NCBI RefSeq assembly: GCF_000382065.1
Contig: NZ_KB907503.1
Coordinates: 184,682-248,681 of the forward strand
Origin: Stenotrophomonas hibiscicola ATCC 19867
GTDB lineage: Bacteria; Pseudomonadota; Gammaproteobacteria; Xanthomonadales; Xanthomonadaceae
Reading direction: 5' to 3'
Length of the DNA: 64,000 nucleotides
Shown here: in pieces, positions 1 through 8,349 of the stretch
How positions within the stretch are numbered: the stretch's first letter is position 1
Layout: each line of letters begins with the position of its first letter
Notes under the pieces: generated by a model
Seen by the model: the letters and a program-made list of their open reading frames with translations, nothing else
The model's database searches: none
What the model was told of the DNA's origin: nothing
Program-made: the position numbers and the translations under genes

Positions 1-1
1 G

Positions 2-538
2 CGCGAAAGTGGCCTGCACGCCTTGGTGCGCGACCACTTCGCCATCCTCAAGGTCGGCCCGGCGGCGACCTTCGCCTACCGCGAAGCGCTGTTCGCGCTG
101 GCCGCGATCGAGGCCGAACTGCTGCCGGCCGCACAGTGCTCGCGCCTGCCGCAGGTGCTGGATGAAGTGATGGCGGCGCAGCCGAAGTACTGGCAGTCCT
201 ACTACCAGGGCGATGAGGCAGCGCTGCGCCTGCTGCGCAGCTATTCCTTCAGCGACCGCTGCCGCTACTACTGGGGCGAGCCCGCGCTGGTGCAGGCGGT
301 GAAGACCCTGTTCGCCAACCTGGAACAGCACGCGCCGCCGCTGGTACTGCTCAGCCAGTACCTGCCGGAGCAGTACCGCGCCGTGCGCGAGGGCACCCTG
401 GCCAATACGCCTACCGCGCTGGCACGGCATCGCGTCGGCCTGTGCCTGGGCGAGTACGCCCGTGCGTGCAGCGCCAACCAGGCCGGAACCCGCACGCATC
501 ACGCAGACGCGGCTGCCGCCGTTGCTGCGAACGGCTAA
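2..538 (+). CDS. kbaZ: Tagatose-bisphosphate aldolase non-catalytic subunit (KbaZ/GatZ/AgaZ family), C-terminal part
   Basis: The reading frame is open from the window edge (base 2) to TAA at 536-538, so the 5' end is missing. The visible residues include HFAILKVGPAATFAYREALF and, later, YSFSDRCRYYW. Both are signature stretches of the KbaZ/GatZ family, the partner that stabilises class II D-tagatose-1,6-bisphosphate aldolase. The Ala-rich tail after about residue 155 looks species-specific. A DeoR-type regulator and a NagA-like deacetylase follow on the same strand, which points to N-acetylgalactosamine use rather than galactitol. In several proteobacteria AgaZ sits beside AgaR and AgaA. The kinase, the AgaS isomerase/deaminase and any catalytic aldolase would lie upstream, outside the window. 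Confidence 0.82.
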   Translation, partial: RESGLHALVRDHFAILKVGPAATFAYREALFALAAIEAELLPAAQCSRLPQVLDEVMAAQPKYWQSYYQGDEAALRLLRSYSFSDRCRYYWGEPALVQAVKTLFANLEQHAPPLVLLSQYLPEQYRAVREGTLANTPTALARHRVGLCLGEYARACSANQAGTRTHHADAAAAVAANG

Positions 539-565
539 TCTCTACCTTTCCCCGCGACACCGAGA

Positions 566-1348
566 ATGGCCATGCGCAACACCCGCTCCCGCCGGCAACA
601 GATCCTGCAGCTGCTGATCGAGCACGGCTCGGTGCAGGTGGCCGATCTGGTCGAGCGCTTCGGCGTGTCGGCGGTGACCATCCGTGCCGACCTGACCCAC
701 TTCGAATCGCAAGGCCTGGCCAACCGTACCCACGGTGGCGCCACGCTGGTACGCACGCCGCCGCAGGAACAGGACATCCACGAAAAGGACGCACTGAACC
801 TGCCGCTGAAGGAATCGATCGGCGCGTGTGCCGCGCGCCTGGTGCGGCCCGGTGACAACATCATCATCGACTCCGGCTCGACCACGATGACCCTGGCCCG
901 TCACTTGCGCACCCAGCGCGACGTGACGGTGATGACCAATGGGTTGAACATCGCCTGGGAACTGGCCAACGCGCCCGGCATCAACGTGCTGCTGACCGGT
1001 GGACTGCTGCGCCAGCAGTCGTTGTCGCTGCAGGGCAGCCAGGCCGAAGCCAGCCTCAACTCCTACAGCTTCGACACCCTGTTCCTGGGCGTGGACGGCC
1101 TGGACCTGCAGTTCGGACTGACCACCCACGATGAAGCCGAAGCCCGCCTCAACCACCGCATGGTCGAGCGCGCGCGCCGCATCGTGGTGCTGACCGACGC
1201 CTCCAAGTTCGGCCGCGTCAGCCTGCACCGCATCGCACTTCTCGATCAGATCCACGCCATCATCACCGACGCCGGCATCGACGACGCAACCCGTGAAGGG
1301 CTGCAGCGGCTGGGCATCGAGGTGATCATCGCCGAGCCCACTGCATGA
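566..1348 (+). CDS. agaR: DeoR-family transcriptional regulator (AgaR-like)
   Basis: This 260-residue protein has the usual DeoR layout. An N-terminal winged helix-turn-helix (RRQQILQLLIEHGSVQVADL, then FGVSAVTIRADL) is followed by a sugar-phosphate sensing domain with IIIDSGSTTM, VMTNGLNIA and LFLGVDGLD. Its gene lies 27 bases after the aldolase subunit and overlaps the deacetylase by four bases (ATGA), so all three are probably one transcript. I infer that it represses the amino-sugar genes and is released by a phosphorylated sugar, as described for AgaR. ATG at 572 is an alternative start, and no strong ribosome binding site separates the two. Confidence 0.88.
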   Translation: MAMRNTRSRRQQILQLLIEHGSVQVADLVERFGVSAVTIRADLTHFESQGLANRTHGGATLVRTPPQEQDIHEKDALNLPLKESIGACAARLVRPGDNIIIDSGSTTMTLARHLRTQRDVTVMTNGLNIAWELANAPGINVLLTGGLLRQQSLSLQGSQAEASLNSYSFDTLFLGVDGLDLQFGLTTHDEAEARLNHRMVERARRIVVLTDASKFGRVSLHRIALLDQIHAIITDAGIDDATREGLQRLGIEVIIAEPTA

Positions 1349-2460
1349 CCGACACCCGCACCCTGCATGGCCGCATCCTCACGCCGCTGGGTTGGCGGCG
1401 TGGCCACGTCCACTTCGATTCGCACATCCGCCAGCTGCAGGTGGACGACCACAGCGGCGCTGACGACCTGCAGCTGCCGGTGATCCTGCCCGGCTTCATC
1501 GACCTGCACGTGCATGGTGCGGCCGGCGTCGACCTGATGCAGGGCGGCGACGTGGCCCGCACCATTGCCCGCACCCACCTGCGCTTCGGTACCACCACAC
1601 TGCTGGCGACCACCATGACCGCCGGCCTGGATGAGATCGAGCACGCGCTGCACGGCGTGGCCGCGACCATGGCAGCGCCCGATGCCGACGCCGCCTGCAT
1701 TGCCGGCGTACATCTGGAAGGGCCGTTCATCAGCCCGCAGCGCCTGGGCGCGCAACCCAACCGCACGATCGAGGCGACGCTGGCGCTGGTGCAGCAACTG
1801 CATGCACTTGCACCGATCCGGGTGATGACACTGGCGCCGGAAATCGGCGAGCACACCGCGCTGATTCCCGCGCTGGCGGCAATGGGCATTCGCGTGCAGC
1901 TCGGCCACAGCGCCGGCACTTACGAAGAAGGTGTTGCTGCCCTGCAGGCGGGTGCCTCCGGCTTCACTCACCTGTTCAACGGCATGACCGGCGTCGACCA
2001 CTACCGGCCTGGCATCGCCGCGGCGGCACTGGCGCATGCGCAGTACGCCGAGATCATTCCCGACCTGCAGCACATCCATCCCGGCGTGATCCGCCTGGCC
2101 ACACGGGCGATTCCGCGCCTGTACGCGGTGACCGACGCCACGGCGGCCACCGGCATGCCCGATGGCGAGTACGCCCTGGGCGAACAGCGCGTGCACAAGT
2201 GCGGCGGCTGCGTGCGCCTGGCCACCGGTTCGCTGGCCGGCAGCGCACTGACCATGGACCAGGCGCTTCGCAACCTGGTGCGCGTCGGCCTGGACCTGGC
2301 CGACGCCTCGCAGCGGGTTTCCACCTTCCCGGCCGACTATCTGGGCCTGGGCGATCGCGGCCGCATCGCGCCCGACGCCCGCGCCGACCTGGTGGTGCTG
2401 GACGCCGAACTGCGCCTGCAGCAGGTGGTGGTGGGTGGGCGCGTGGTCGATCTGAACTGA
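1345..2460 (+). CDS. nagA: N-acetylgalactosamine/N-acetylglucosamine-6-phosphate deacetylase
   Basis: The 371-residue product belongs to the amidohydrolase superfamily, NagA/AgaA branch, which removes acetate from amino-sugar 6-phosphates in the cytoplasm. Visible motifs are the metal-binding HVH in GFIDLHVHGAAGVDLMQG, HLEGPF near residue 127, LGHSAGTYEEG near 188, the substrate loop THLFNGM near 209, and VTDATAATGMPDG near 265 with the catalytic Asp. Length is normal for the family. The four-base overlap with the regulator and the KbaZ-like gene upstream favour galactosamine specificity (AgaA), but sequence alone cannot exclude GlcNAc-6-phosphate as the substrate. Confidence 0.9.
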   Translation: MTDTRTLHGRILTPLGWRRGHVHFDSHIRQLQVDDHSGADDLQLPVILPGFIDLHVHGAAGVDLMQGGDVARTIARTHLRFGTTTLLATTMTAGLDEIEHALHGVAATMAAPDADAACIAGVHLEGPFISPQRLGAQPNRTIEATLALVQQLHALAPIRVMTLAPEIGEHTALIPALAAMGIRVQLGHSAGTYEEGVAALQAGASGFTHLFNGMTGVDHYRPGIAAAALAHAQYAEIIPDLQHIHPGVIRLATRAIPRLYAVTDATAATGMPDGEYALGEQRVHKCGGCVRLATGSLAGSALTMDQALRNLVRVGLDLADASQRVSTFPADYLGLGDRGRIAPDARADLVVLDAELRLQQVVVGGRVVDLN

Positions 2461-2497
2461 CACGCGCGATGCGGCCCGGATGCCGCGCAGGCTCCCT

Positions 2498-2591
2498 GTA
2501 GAGCCGAGCCATGCTCGGCTCAGCGCGCGAAGCGCGGCATGGGGAACCTCGATATCGGAACGGAAAGCAGCCGAGCATGGCTCGGCTCTAC
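2498..2591. repeat. Inverted pair of SMAG palindromes
   Basis: A GTAG-headed palindrome at 2498-2520 is followed after about 48 bases by its inverted partner at 2569-2591. Each can fold on itself (arms AGCCGAGC / GCTCGGCT), and the two can pair with each other into one long hairpin. This matches the SMAG family of S. maltophilia, short REP-like elements that can act as RNA-processing or termination signals. The pair separates the deacetylase gene from the sugar porter. Confidence 0.85.
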
Positions 2592-2616
2592 AGAAAGCAC
2601 TCTGCGACGAACCGCC

Positions 2617-2638
2617 GCCGGGCGTGGCCCGGCGCTAC
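2617..2638 (-). repeat. Single SMAG palindrome
   Basis: GCCGGGC / GCCCGGC arms end in CTAC, which is GTAG on the minus strand. It ends 14 bases before the porter start codon, directly before the ribosome binding site. Confidence 0.8.
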
Positions 2639-2652
2639 CACAGGAACTGCCG

Positions 2653-4431
2653 ATGACTCCAAGCACCGCTCCGCGCTGGCCCGTACGCTACCTGCTCTTC
2701 ATCGGCGGCCTCGGTGGCCTGCTGTACGGCATCGACATCGGCATCATCGCCGGTGCCCTGCCCTACCTGGAAGCAACGGCCAGCCATGCCTGGCAGCTCA
2801 GCAGCCAGCAGCTCGGCTTCGTGGTGGCCGCGGTACTGCTGGGCAGCGTGCTGTCGTCGCTGTTCGCCGGCATGATCGCCGACCTGATCGGCCGCCGCGG
2901 CGCGATGCTGCTGGCCGGCCTGCTGTTCACCGCCTCGATTCCGATCATGGCGCTGGCCTCCGGTTACACGCCGCTGCTGCTGGGCCGCCTGCTGCAGGGC
3001 ATCAGTGGCGGTTTGATCGGTGTAGTGATTCCGCTGTACCTGGCCGAAGTGCTCAGCCCCGAGCGACGCGGGCGCGGCGCGGCCATGTTCCAGCTGCTGC
3101 TGACCGTTGGCCTGGTGCTGGCAGCCCTGATCGGCCTGTACCACGCCCATGCCGTGGATGCCGCCGCCGAGGCCGTGCGCTCGCTGCCGGTCGCGCAGCA
3201 GGCGCAGGAACTGTTCACGGTGAAGGACCACGCCTGGCGCACCATCTTCTGGACCTGCCTGGCGCCCGGCCTGCTGTTCTGCGCCGGTATCTTCTGGCTG
3301 TCCGAATCACCACGCTGGCTGGTGCGCCGCGGCCGCATCGATGAAGCCCGCCGCAGCCTTCAGCGCGTCCTCCCCGCCGCAGACGTCGAGCCCACGCTGG
3401 CCCAGATCCAGGCGCCGGAATCGAGCAGCAGCGACGGCAAGCGCGATCCGCTGCTCAGCCGCCGCTACGTGGTGCCGTTCGTGCTCGCGTGCGTGGTGCT
3501 GGCCTGCACCCAGGCCACCGGCATCAACTCGGTGCTGGCCTACGCGGTCAACATCCTCAACCAGGCCGGCCTGTCCGGTTCGGTGGCCAACGGTGCCGAC
3601 GTGGCGATCAAGCTGCTCAACGCGGTGATGACCGTGGTCGCGCTGCTGCTGGTCGACCGCAAGGGCCGCAAGTTCCTGCTGATGCTGGGCAGCGGTGGCA
3701 TCTGCGTGGCCCTGCTGGCGGCGGCCACGCTGTTCTTCCAGGCCGAGCGCGGACGCGCCGATGTGCAGCCTCAGCTGCAGGCGGCGGTCAGCGGCGACGG
3801 CCTGCGGCTGGTGCTGGATGATGCGCAGTGGCAGCGCCTCGGCGCTGGCATCGACAGCGAAGGCCGGCCGCTGCAACTGACCGTGTCGTATGCCTACGGC
3901 GACTTCACCAATGTGCGCGCCCTCCGCAGCGACAACCTGACCGACCGCGAGCTGCGCATCGAGCGTGCCGGCACCGTGCAGCCGGACAGCGTGATCGGTG
4001 CGTTCTTCCGCAAGCTGCATCTGAACCCGTTCGCCGACCCGGCCAGTGCCAGCCAGGCGCCATTGCGCATCGAGCAGGCCCGCATCGGCCCGGTGCCGCC
4101 GCCGGCCCATGGCTGGGCCGTGGCCGCCTGCATCCTGGTGTTCGTGGCGTTCTTCGCGGTCGGCCCCGGCGTCTGCGTGTGGCTGGCACTGTCGGAACTG
4201 ATGCCGAACCGCATCCGTTCCAACGGCATGAGCATCGCGCTGCTGATCAACCAGTTCGTGTCCACCACCATCGCTGCCATCTTCCTGCCCACGGTGGGCC
4301 ACTACGGCTACGCCAGCATGTTCGTGTTCTGGGCGGCGTGCACTTTCGTGTTCTTCCTGGTGGCCGCGTTCTGGCTGCCGGAGACCAAGGGCAAGTCACT
4401 GGAAGAGATCGAAGCGCGGTTCGCCCGGTAG
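2653..4431 (+). CDS. MFS sugar porter with large extra periplasmic loop
   Basis: The 592-residue membrane protein carries the sugar-porter signatures. They are a GGLLYGIDIG first helix, GMIADLIGRRGAM in loop 2, GRLLQGISGG, SESPRWLVRRGR after helix 6, a TGIN motif in helix 7, VDRKGRK in loop 8 and PETKGKSLEEIE at the C-terminus. The start at 2653 is set by AGGA at 2642-2645; a longer frame would begin inside a SMAG palindrome. About 120 residues (roughly 364-490) are inserted between helices 9 and 10, so they should face the periplasm. Family members are usually near 460-500 residues. Proximity to the deacetylase suggests uptake of an amino sugar. Confidence 0.88.
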   Translation: MTPSTAPRWPVRYLLFIGGLGGLLYGIDIGIIAGALPYLEATASHAWQLSSQQLGFVVAAVLLGSVLSSLFAGMIADLIGRRGAMLLAGLLFTASIPIMALASGYTPLLLGRLLQGISGGLIGVVIPLYLAEVLSPERRGRGAAMFQLLLTVGLVLAALIGLYHAHAVDAAAEAVRSLPVAQQAQELFTVKDHAWRTIFWTCLAPGLLFCAGIFWLSESPRWLVRRGRIDEARRSLQRVLPAADVEPTLAQIQAPESSSSDGKRDPLLSRRYVVPFVLACVVLACTQATGINSVLAYAVNILNQAGLSGSVANGADVAIKLLNAVMTVVALLLVDRKGRKFLLMLGSGGICVALLAAATLFFQAERGRADVQPQLQAAVSGDGLRLVLDDAQWQRLGAGIDSEGRPLQLTVSYAYGDFTNVRALRSDNLTDRELRIERAGTVQPDSVIGAFFRKLHLNPFADPASASQAPLRIEQARIGPVPPPAHGWAVAACILVFVAFFAVGPGVCVWLALSELMPNRIRSNGMSIALLINQFVSTTIAAIFLPTVGHYGYASMFVFWAACTFVFFLVAAFWLPETKGKSLEEIEARFAR

Positions 4432-4450
4432 CGGTCGACCTTGGTCGACC
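4428..4450 (+). repeat. SMAG palindrome overlapping a stop codon
   Basis: The GTAG head at 4428-4431 shares its last three bases with the porter stop codon TAG. It is followed by GGTCGACC-type arms around CTTG. It lies between two convergent genes. Confidence 0.65.
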
Positions 4451-4483
4451 TCCATGCGCAGCGTGGGGGTGTTGGCACGTCCG

Positions 4484-4954
4484 TCAGTCGCCCGTGATGT
4501 GCTTGGCCAGCGCCTGCGCCTCGGCAACGCTGGGCAACCCGCTCAGCATCATCGATTCACCGAACGGGCCTTTCACCGTCGCCACCATCAGCACGCGGCC
4601 GTCCACGCTGAGCGCCGCGCGCTGGCCCACCAGTGCTTCCGTACCATCGTGGATGCGCTGGTGCGCTTCGGGCCGATAGCGGATCTGCAGGCCCGGCTGC
4701 TTGGCCTCGTCCAGCACGTAGCGCACATCGGCGATGTCGGCGCTGCCAGCGATCGGCGGCTCGCGCAGGGCGAGCGTTTCGCCCTGCCACTGCGCCTGCC
4801 TGCCCTTGCCGTCCGCATCGACCGCGCTCAGGCGTACATCCACACCCGCGCGCGGCGCATGATCCTTGCCTGCCAGCGCACCGGGCGTGGCACCCGGCAT
4901 GCATCCGGCCAGCACCAGCGCTGCGCCCAGCAGGAACGGAAACGCGCCCCTCAC
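4484..4954 (-). CDS. Lipoprotein with SecD P1-head-like domain
   Basis: With GTG at 4954 as start the product is 156 residues. It has a short signal peptide ending in the lipobox LAGC near residue 18, then a domain whose last 80 residues resemble the P1 head of SecD: VLDEAKQPGLQIRYRPEA, an AALSVDGRVLMVATV strand, then SEAQALAKHI-like ends. No SecD membrane part is present. The start overlaps the stop of the upstream HdeD-like gene (GTGA), so the two are translationally coupled. Its role is unknown. A periplasmic accessory function is inference only. Confidence 0.75.
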   Translation of the reverse strand: MRGAFPFLLGAALVLAGCMPGATPGALAGKDHAPRAGVDVRLSAVDADGKGRQAQWQGETLALREPPIAGSADIADVRYVLDEAKQPGLQIRYRPEAHQRIHDGTEALVGQRAALSVDGRVLMVATVKGPFGESMMLSGLPSVAEAQALAKHITGD

Positions 4955-5508
4955 TTCAGCTTCCGCAGCTTGAACGCCACCAGCACCTGCAGCAGCCCGT
5001 ACAGCAGGCTGCCAATGCCGATCCACAGCGTGGTCACCGCCACGCCTGCATACGGATTGGCCGCGAACAGCAGCCCCAGCACCGCCGCCAGCACGCCACT
5101 GAGGATCAGCAGCCACTCGCCCTGGATCTGCTTGCGCACGCGGATCGCGAACACGATGCGATAGATGCCGGCCACCAGCAGCCACGCCGCCAGGAACAGC
5201 ACCAGCACGCTGGCGGTGGCCAGCGGATTGATCACCGCCAGGATGCCGAAGCCCAGCGAGGCGATGGCATACAGCGCCAGCCAGCCGCGCGGAGCACCAT
5301 TGCCGCCGCTGATCAGTGCGAACAGGCTGATGACGCCTTCAACGATGGCCATCACGCCCAGTGTCCAGGCCAGTGCCATCGCTGCGGACAGCGGCCAACC
5401 GATGGCGATGATGCCGAAGCCCAGTGCGACGAGCCCGTACAGCAGCAGGATCCACCAGCTGCGCCCAACCGCCGACAACAAGGGAGACAAGGGGGAATTC
5501 ATGGCCAC
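4951..5508 (-). CDS. HdeD-like DUF308 membrane protein
   Basis: The 185-residue product has about six hydrophobic helices arranged as three similar pairs. Each holds a Gly-rich stretch such as LLYGLVALGFGIIAIGWPL, LASLGFGILAVINP and VLAAVLGLLFAANP. This is the DUF308/HdeD pattern, named after an E. coli acid-resistance membrane protein. The repeated G-x-x-AI-x-P pattern is clear by eye. It precedes and overlaps the SecD-like lipoprotein gene. Biochemical function is not established for most members. Confidence 0.85.
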   Translation of the reverse strand: MAMNSPLSPLLSAVGRSWWILLLYGLVALGFGIIAIGWPLSAAMALAWTLGVMAIVEGVISLFALISGGNGAPRGWLALYAIASLGFGILAVINPLATASVLVLFLAAWLLVAGIYRIVFAIRVRKQIQGEWLLILSGVLAAVLGLLFAANPYAGVAVTTLWIGIGSLLYGLLQVLVAFKLRKLK

Positions 5509-5560
5509 TCCTCCGATCCGGAACCGGCCTCATCCTAGCCCCTGTGGATGAAGAGGGCGA

Positions 5561-6256
5561 TCACGGCGCCCGCGCACAGACCCACACGCGCACCTCCGCT
5601 GCTCCGGCCAGGCGTAGCGTCTCGGCGACCTCCATCACCGTGCTGCCAGTCGTCATCACGTCATCGACCACGGTCAGCCGCGAGGGCACGGAACCACGCA
5701 CGTCGAATGCATCGAACAGGTTTTCCCTGCGCTGTTCGGCCGTGCGTTCAGACTGCGGTGCGGTATGCCGCTGCCGGTACACCCCCTGCCAGACCGGCAT
5801 CGGCAGCAACCGGCACAGCTCACCGGCCTGGTTGTAGCCGCGCTGGCGCAAGCGTCGCCTGTGCAGCGGCACCGGCACCAGCGGCGTGCACGACCACGGC
5901 GGCGGTGCGCGCTGCATCAGCTGCGCGAGCAGGCGTCCAGCGGCGAGATCCTGATGGAACTTGTAGCGGACCAGCAACTGGTCGACCGGTGGCAGGTACA
6001 GCAGGCTGGCGTGGGTAGCCGCCTGTGGCGGTACCTCCTCGCGGCAGGTGCCACAGACGATCAACGCGGTGTCGGGCAACGGCAAGGCGCAGCGCAGGCA
6101 GGCACGGCCTGCCCAGGGCAGATCGGCCAAGCAAGCCCAGCACAGATCAAGATCATCGTGGCCCGGGTCGCCGCAGACCAGGCAGCGGAGCGGTAGCAGC
6201 ACACCAAGCAGTGCGCGCGAGACACGGGTTGCCGAACGCAGGAGATAAGTACGCAT
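5561..6256 (-). CDS. comF: ComF family phosphoribosyltransferase-like protein
   Basis: The product (231 residues from ATG at 6256) has the two ComF parts. The first is an N-terminal zinc-binding cluster (RCLVCGDPG, LCWACLADLP, CLRCALPL, CGTC). The second is a C-terminal type I phosphoribosyltransferase fold with the PRPP loop LTVVDDVMTTGST. RRRLRQRGYNQA is also typical. ComF/GntX proteins are linked to DNA uptake and oxidative metabolism in other bacteria; their exact reaction is unsettled. A TTG start at 6331 would add 25 unlikely residues. In xanthomonads comF usually faces bioB, but here about 5.7 kb separates them and a broken second copy lies at 8350-8514. Confidence 0.9.
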   Translation of the reverse strand: MRTYLLRSATRVSRALLGVLLPLRCLVCGDPGHDDLDLCWACLADLPWAGRACLRCALPLPDTALIVCGTCREEVPPQAATHASLLYLPPVDQLLVRYKFHQDLAAGRLLAQLMQRAPPPWSCTPLVPVPLHRRRLRQRGYNQAGELCRLLPMPVWQGVYRQRHTAPQSERTAEQRRENLFDAFDVRGSVPSRLTVVDDVMTTGSTVMEVAETLRLAGAAEVRVWVCARAP

Positions 6257-6353
6257 CACCCAATACTTGATGGCGCACGCCGCGTGCGGCCATCGGCGAA
6301 GCACCGATTGCAGTGTCGGAACTGCCCTCAACTGCGACGGGGGCCGCCGCCCG

Positions 6354-7694
6354 TCAGGAAAGGCGTTCGCCCTGTCCGGTCGCCGGTGGCGTAGCGGCGG
6401 GCCCGATCAACAACTCCGCCAGCCCGCGATAGATCGGCACCCTGCACACCAGCCCGGACACGCCACGCGCGATCAGCACCGTGGCCAGTATCGGCAGCAG
6501 CAGGTCGCCGCTGTCGGTCAGCTCCAGCGAGATCACGGCCGACGTCAGCGGGGCCTGGGTAACGCCGGTCAGGTAAGCACACATGCCCAGCAGCACGAAC
6601 GCGCGCGGGTCCACGCCCGGCATCAGCACTGCCAGGTTGTGGCCGAGTCCAGCGCCGACCGCCAACGCCGGCGAGAACAGGCCGCCGGGAATGCCCGCCA
6701 CGTACGAGGCCAGATTGGCCAGCAGCTTCATCACCCCGAACTCGTGGCCGACCACCGCCTGCCCCTGCACCAGGCTGCGCGCCTGCTCATAGCCGGTGCC
6801 GAACGCGCCTTCACCGAAGACCAGGGCGAGCAGTACCACCACCAGGCCGCAGCCTGCGGCCAACAGAACCGGATGCCGCTGCCGCAGTTGCCCGAGCCAG
6901 CGCGGGCGGCCCGCCGCACTGGCCAGCACCGCACGCGCGAACAGGCCGCCCAGCAGGCCCGCCACCACGCCGCACAGCAGGATTGCCAGCCAGCCCTGGC
7001 CGAGCGGCAGGCGTGCGCTCACATGGCCGAAATAGGTGTAGTTGCCCAACAGGCCCAGCGACACCACGCCACCGACGATCACCGCAGTCAACAGGGTGCC
7101 CGAGAAGCGATGCTCGAAACGACCGCTGAGCTCCTCGATGGCGAAGACGATGCCGGCCAGCGGCGTGTTGAACGCCGCCGCGATACCCGCCGCACCACCG
7201 GCCAGCAGGAAGTGCGAGAGCTCGCGGGGATCCTTGAAACCGAACCAGCGGCCGAACAGGTACATCAAGCTGGCGCCTACGTGCACAGTCGGGCCCTCGC
7301 GGCCCACCGAGGCGCCACCCAGCAGTGACAGCGAGGTCAGCAGCAGCTTGCCGGCCGAAACCGCGGGTGAAAGGTTGGTCTTCCGGAACCGCTCATCGGC
7401 CTTGTCCAACGCGGCGATGACCTGCGGAATGCCGCTGCCGCGCGTGGGCTTGAGCACACCGGCGGTCAACCAGGCCAGCAGCGCGAAGATGCCCGGCGTC
7501 AGCAGCAGGGCCCACCACGGCGAGTGCGACGTGATGCGCTGGAACAGATGGAACGCCGCGTCGCTGGCCTTGGCGAACAGGATCGCCACCAGCGCCACGG
7601 CCACGGCGCCGCCCCAGAGCGCGGCGCGGCGGCGCCAGGCTTCGCTGAGAACCAGCGCGGTGATGCGGCCGCGGAGGCGATGGAGATCGGTCAT
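6354..7694 (-). CDS. ClC-type chloride channel/antiporter
   Basis: A membrane protein of 446 residues if ATG at 7694 is used; an upstream GTG or TTG start would add 27 poorly conserved residues. ClC filter motifs are visible: GSGIPQV, GREGPTVHVGAS and GIPGGLFSPALAVGAG. The sequence GGAAGIAAAFNTPLAGIVFAIEE is a long identity block of the family and includes the glutamate region after GREGP. No C-terminal CBS domains are present. Bacterial ClC proteins exchange chloride and protons or conduct anions across the inner membrane. It lies between intact comF and the comF/bioB relic, so it may be part of the material inserted there. Confidence 0.9.
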   Translation of the reverse strand: MTDLHRLRGRITALVLSEAWRRRAALWGGAVAVALVAILFAKASDAAFHLFQRITSHSPWWALLLTPGIFALLAWLTAGVLKPTRGSGIPQVIAALDKADERFRKTNLSPAVSAGKLLLTSLSLLGGASVGREGPTVHVGASLMYLFGRWFGFKDPRELSHFLLAGGAAGIAAAFNTPLAGIVFAIEELSGRFEHRFSGTLLTAVIVGGVVSLGLLGNYTYFGHVSARLPLGQGWLAILLCGVVAGLLGGLFARAVLASAAGRPRWLGQLRQRHPVLLAAGCGLVVVLLALVFGEGAFGTGYEQARSLVQGQAVVGHEFGVMKLLANLASYVAGIPGGLFSPALAVGAGLGHNLAVLMPGVDPRAFVLLGMCAYLTGVTQAPLTSAVISLELTDSGDLLLPILATVLIARGVSGLVCRVPIYRGLAELLIGPAATPPATGQGERLS

Positions 7695-7833
7695 GGGAAA
7701 GAGTCTGCGCGCCAGCGCTTCCGTTGGGCAGCGGCCACTTTGGCCGCAGCCCTTGCAGGATGCGGTGAAATGCACCGGTGCCGCCAGAAGGGCGCCCGGA
7801 GCACGGGCGGATGCGGCGATCTGCGGGACCTGA

Positions 7834-8151
7834 TCAGACCAGCATGCGATGGAGAATGTGGGTCAGCGTCAGTTGAGAACAACCTCGGTCCGGCAAGACA
7901 CCATCCTCGCCCGGCGTGCCTACCTCGAATCCTTCCTCAACGTCCTCGTAGTAAAGCAGCCCCTCGGGCAGTTGTGCGACCACCCAGACCCACTCAATCA
8001 TGCCCAGCCTGTGCAGCCGAACGGCACGGAATGGCAAACGCAGGGACTCGAAGACGGCTCGTTGCACAGGTGAGCAAGCCTGCAGTTGCTGCGAGATCAG
8101 GATTGCCAATTCTTCCCGGGTGATCGGCTGCCAGCTGTCCGGATAGATCAT
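7834..8151 (-). CDS. Hypothetical 105-residue protein
   Basis: I do not recognise this protein. It begins MIYPDSWQPITREEL, has a Glu/Asp-rich middle (YYEDVEEGFEVGTPGEDG) and an aliphatic strand EWVWVVAQLPEGLLYY, and has no signal peptide or membrane helix. The composition is that of a small soluble acidic protein and looks coding. It lies just left of the rearranged comF/bioB relic and probably belongs to the accessory segment. Confidence 0.6.
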   Translation of the reverse strand: MIYPDSWQPITREELAILISQQLQACSPVQRAVFESLRLPFRAVRLHRLGMIEWVWVVAQLPEGLLYYEDVEEGFEVGTPGEDGVLPDRGCSQLTLTHILHRMLV

Positions 8152-8262
8152 CGCAACGCGGCTCGACTGGGTGTGCGTGCCTCAAGGTACGTCAAGCGCG
8201 CCTCCGGCACCGCCATTTTGTTCGTGGCAGCCTTGGCACGGACGCCTCATTCCAGGTGCGAA

Positions 8263-8349
8263 CAATGTAAACCATAGGCCATCTCAAATGATTGGCCATA
8301 CGCCCCGCCACCTCCACACTGCGTTCACCGAAGGGCCGCGACATCCCGA
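8263..8349 (+). pseudogene. bioB: Relic of bioB leader with BirA half-operator and internal bioB fragment
   Basis: Bases 8263-8277 are identical over 15 positions to the left half of the true bioB operator region at 11983-11997. The next ~45 bases align loosely with the bioB leader (shared CACACTGC). At 8321 the sequence jumps to an internal bioB segment: 8321-8349 matches 12387-12415 at 24 of 29 positions and encodes RSPKGRDIP against RSPKDRDIP in BioB. The right operator arm is degraded. It ends where an antisense comF fragment begins. Confidence 0.6.

Noticed and set aside
2539-2652. Upstream extension of the sugar porter
   Set aside because: It begins inside a SMAG pair and lacks a ribosome binding site. 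AGGA at 2642-2645 supports ATG 2653.
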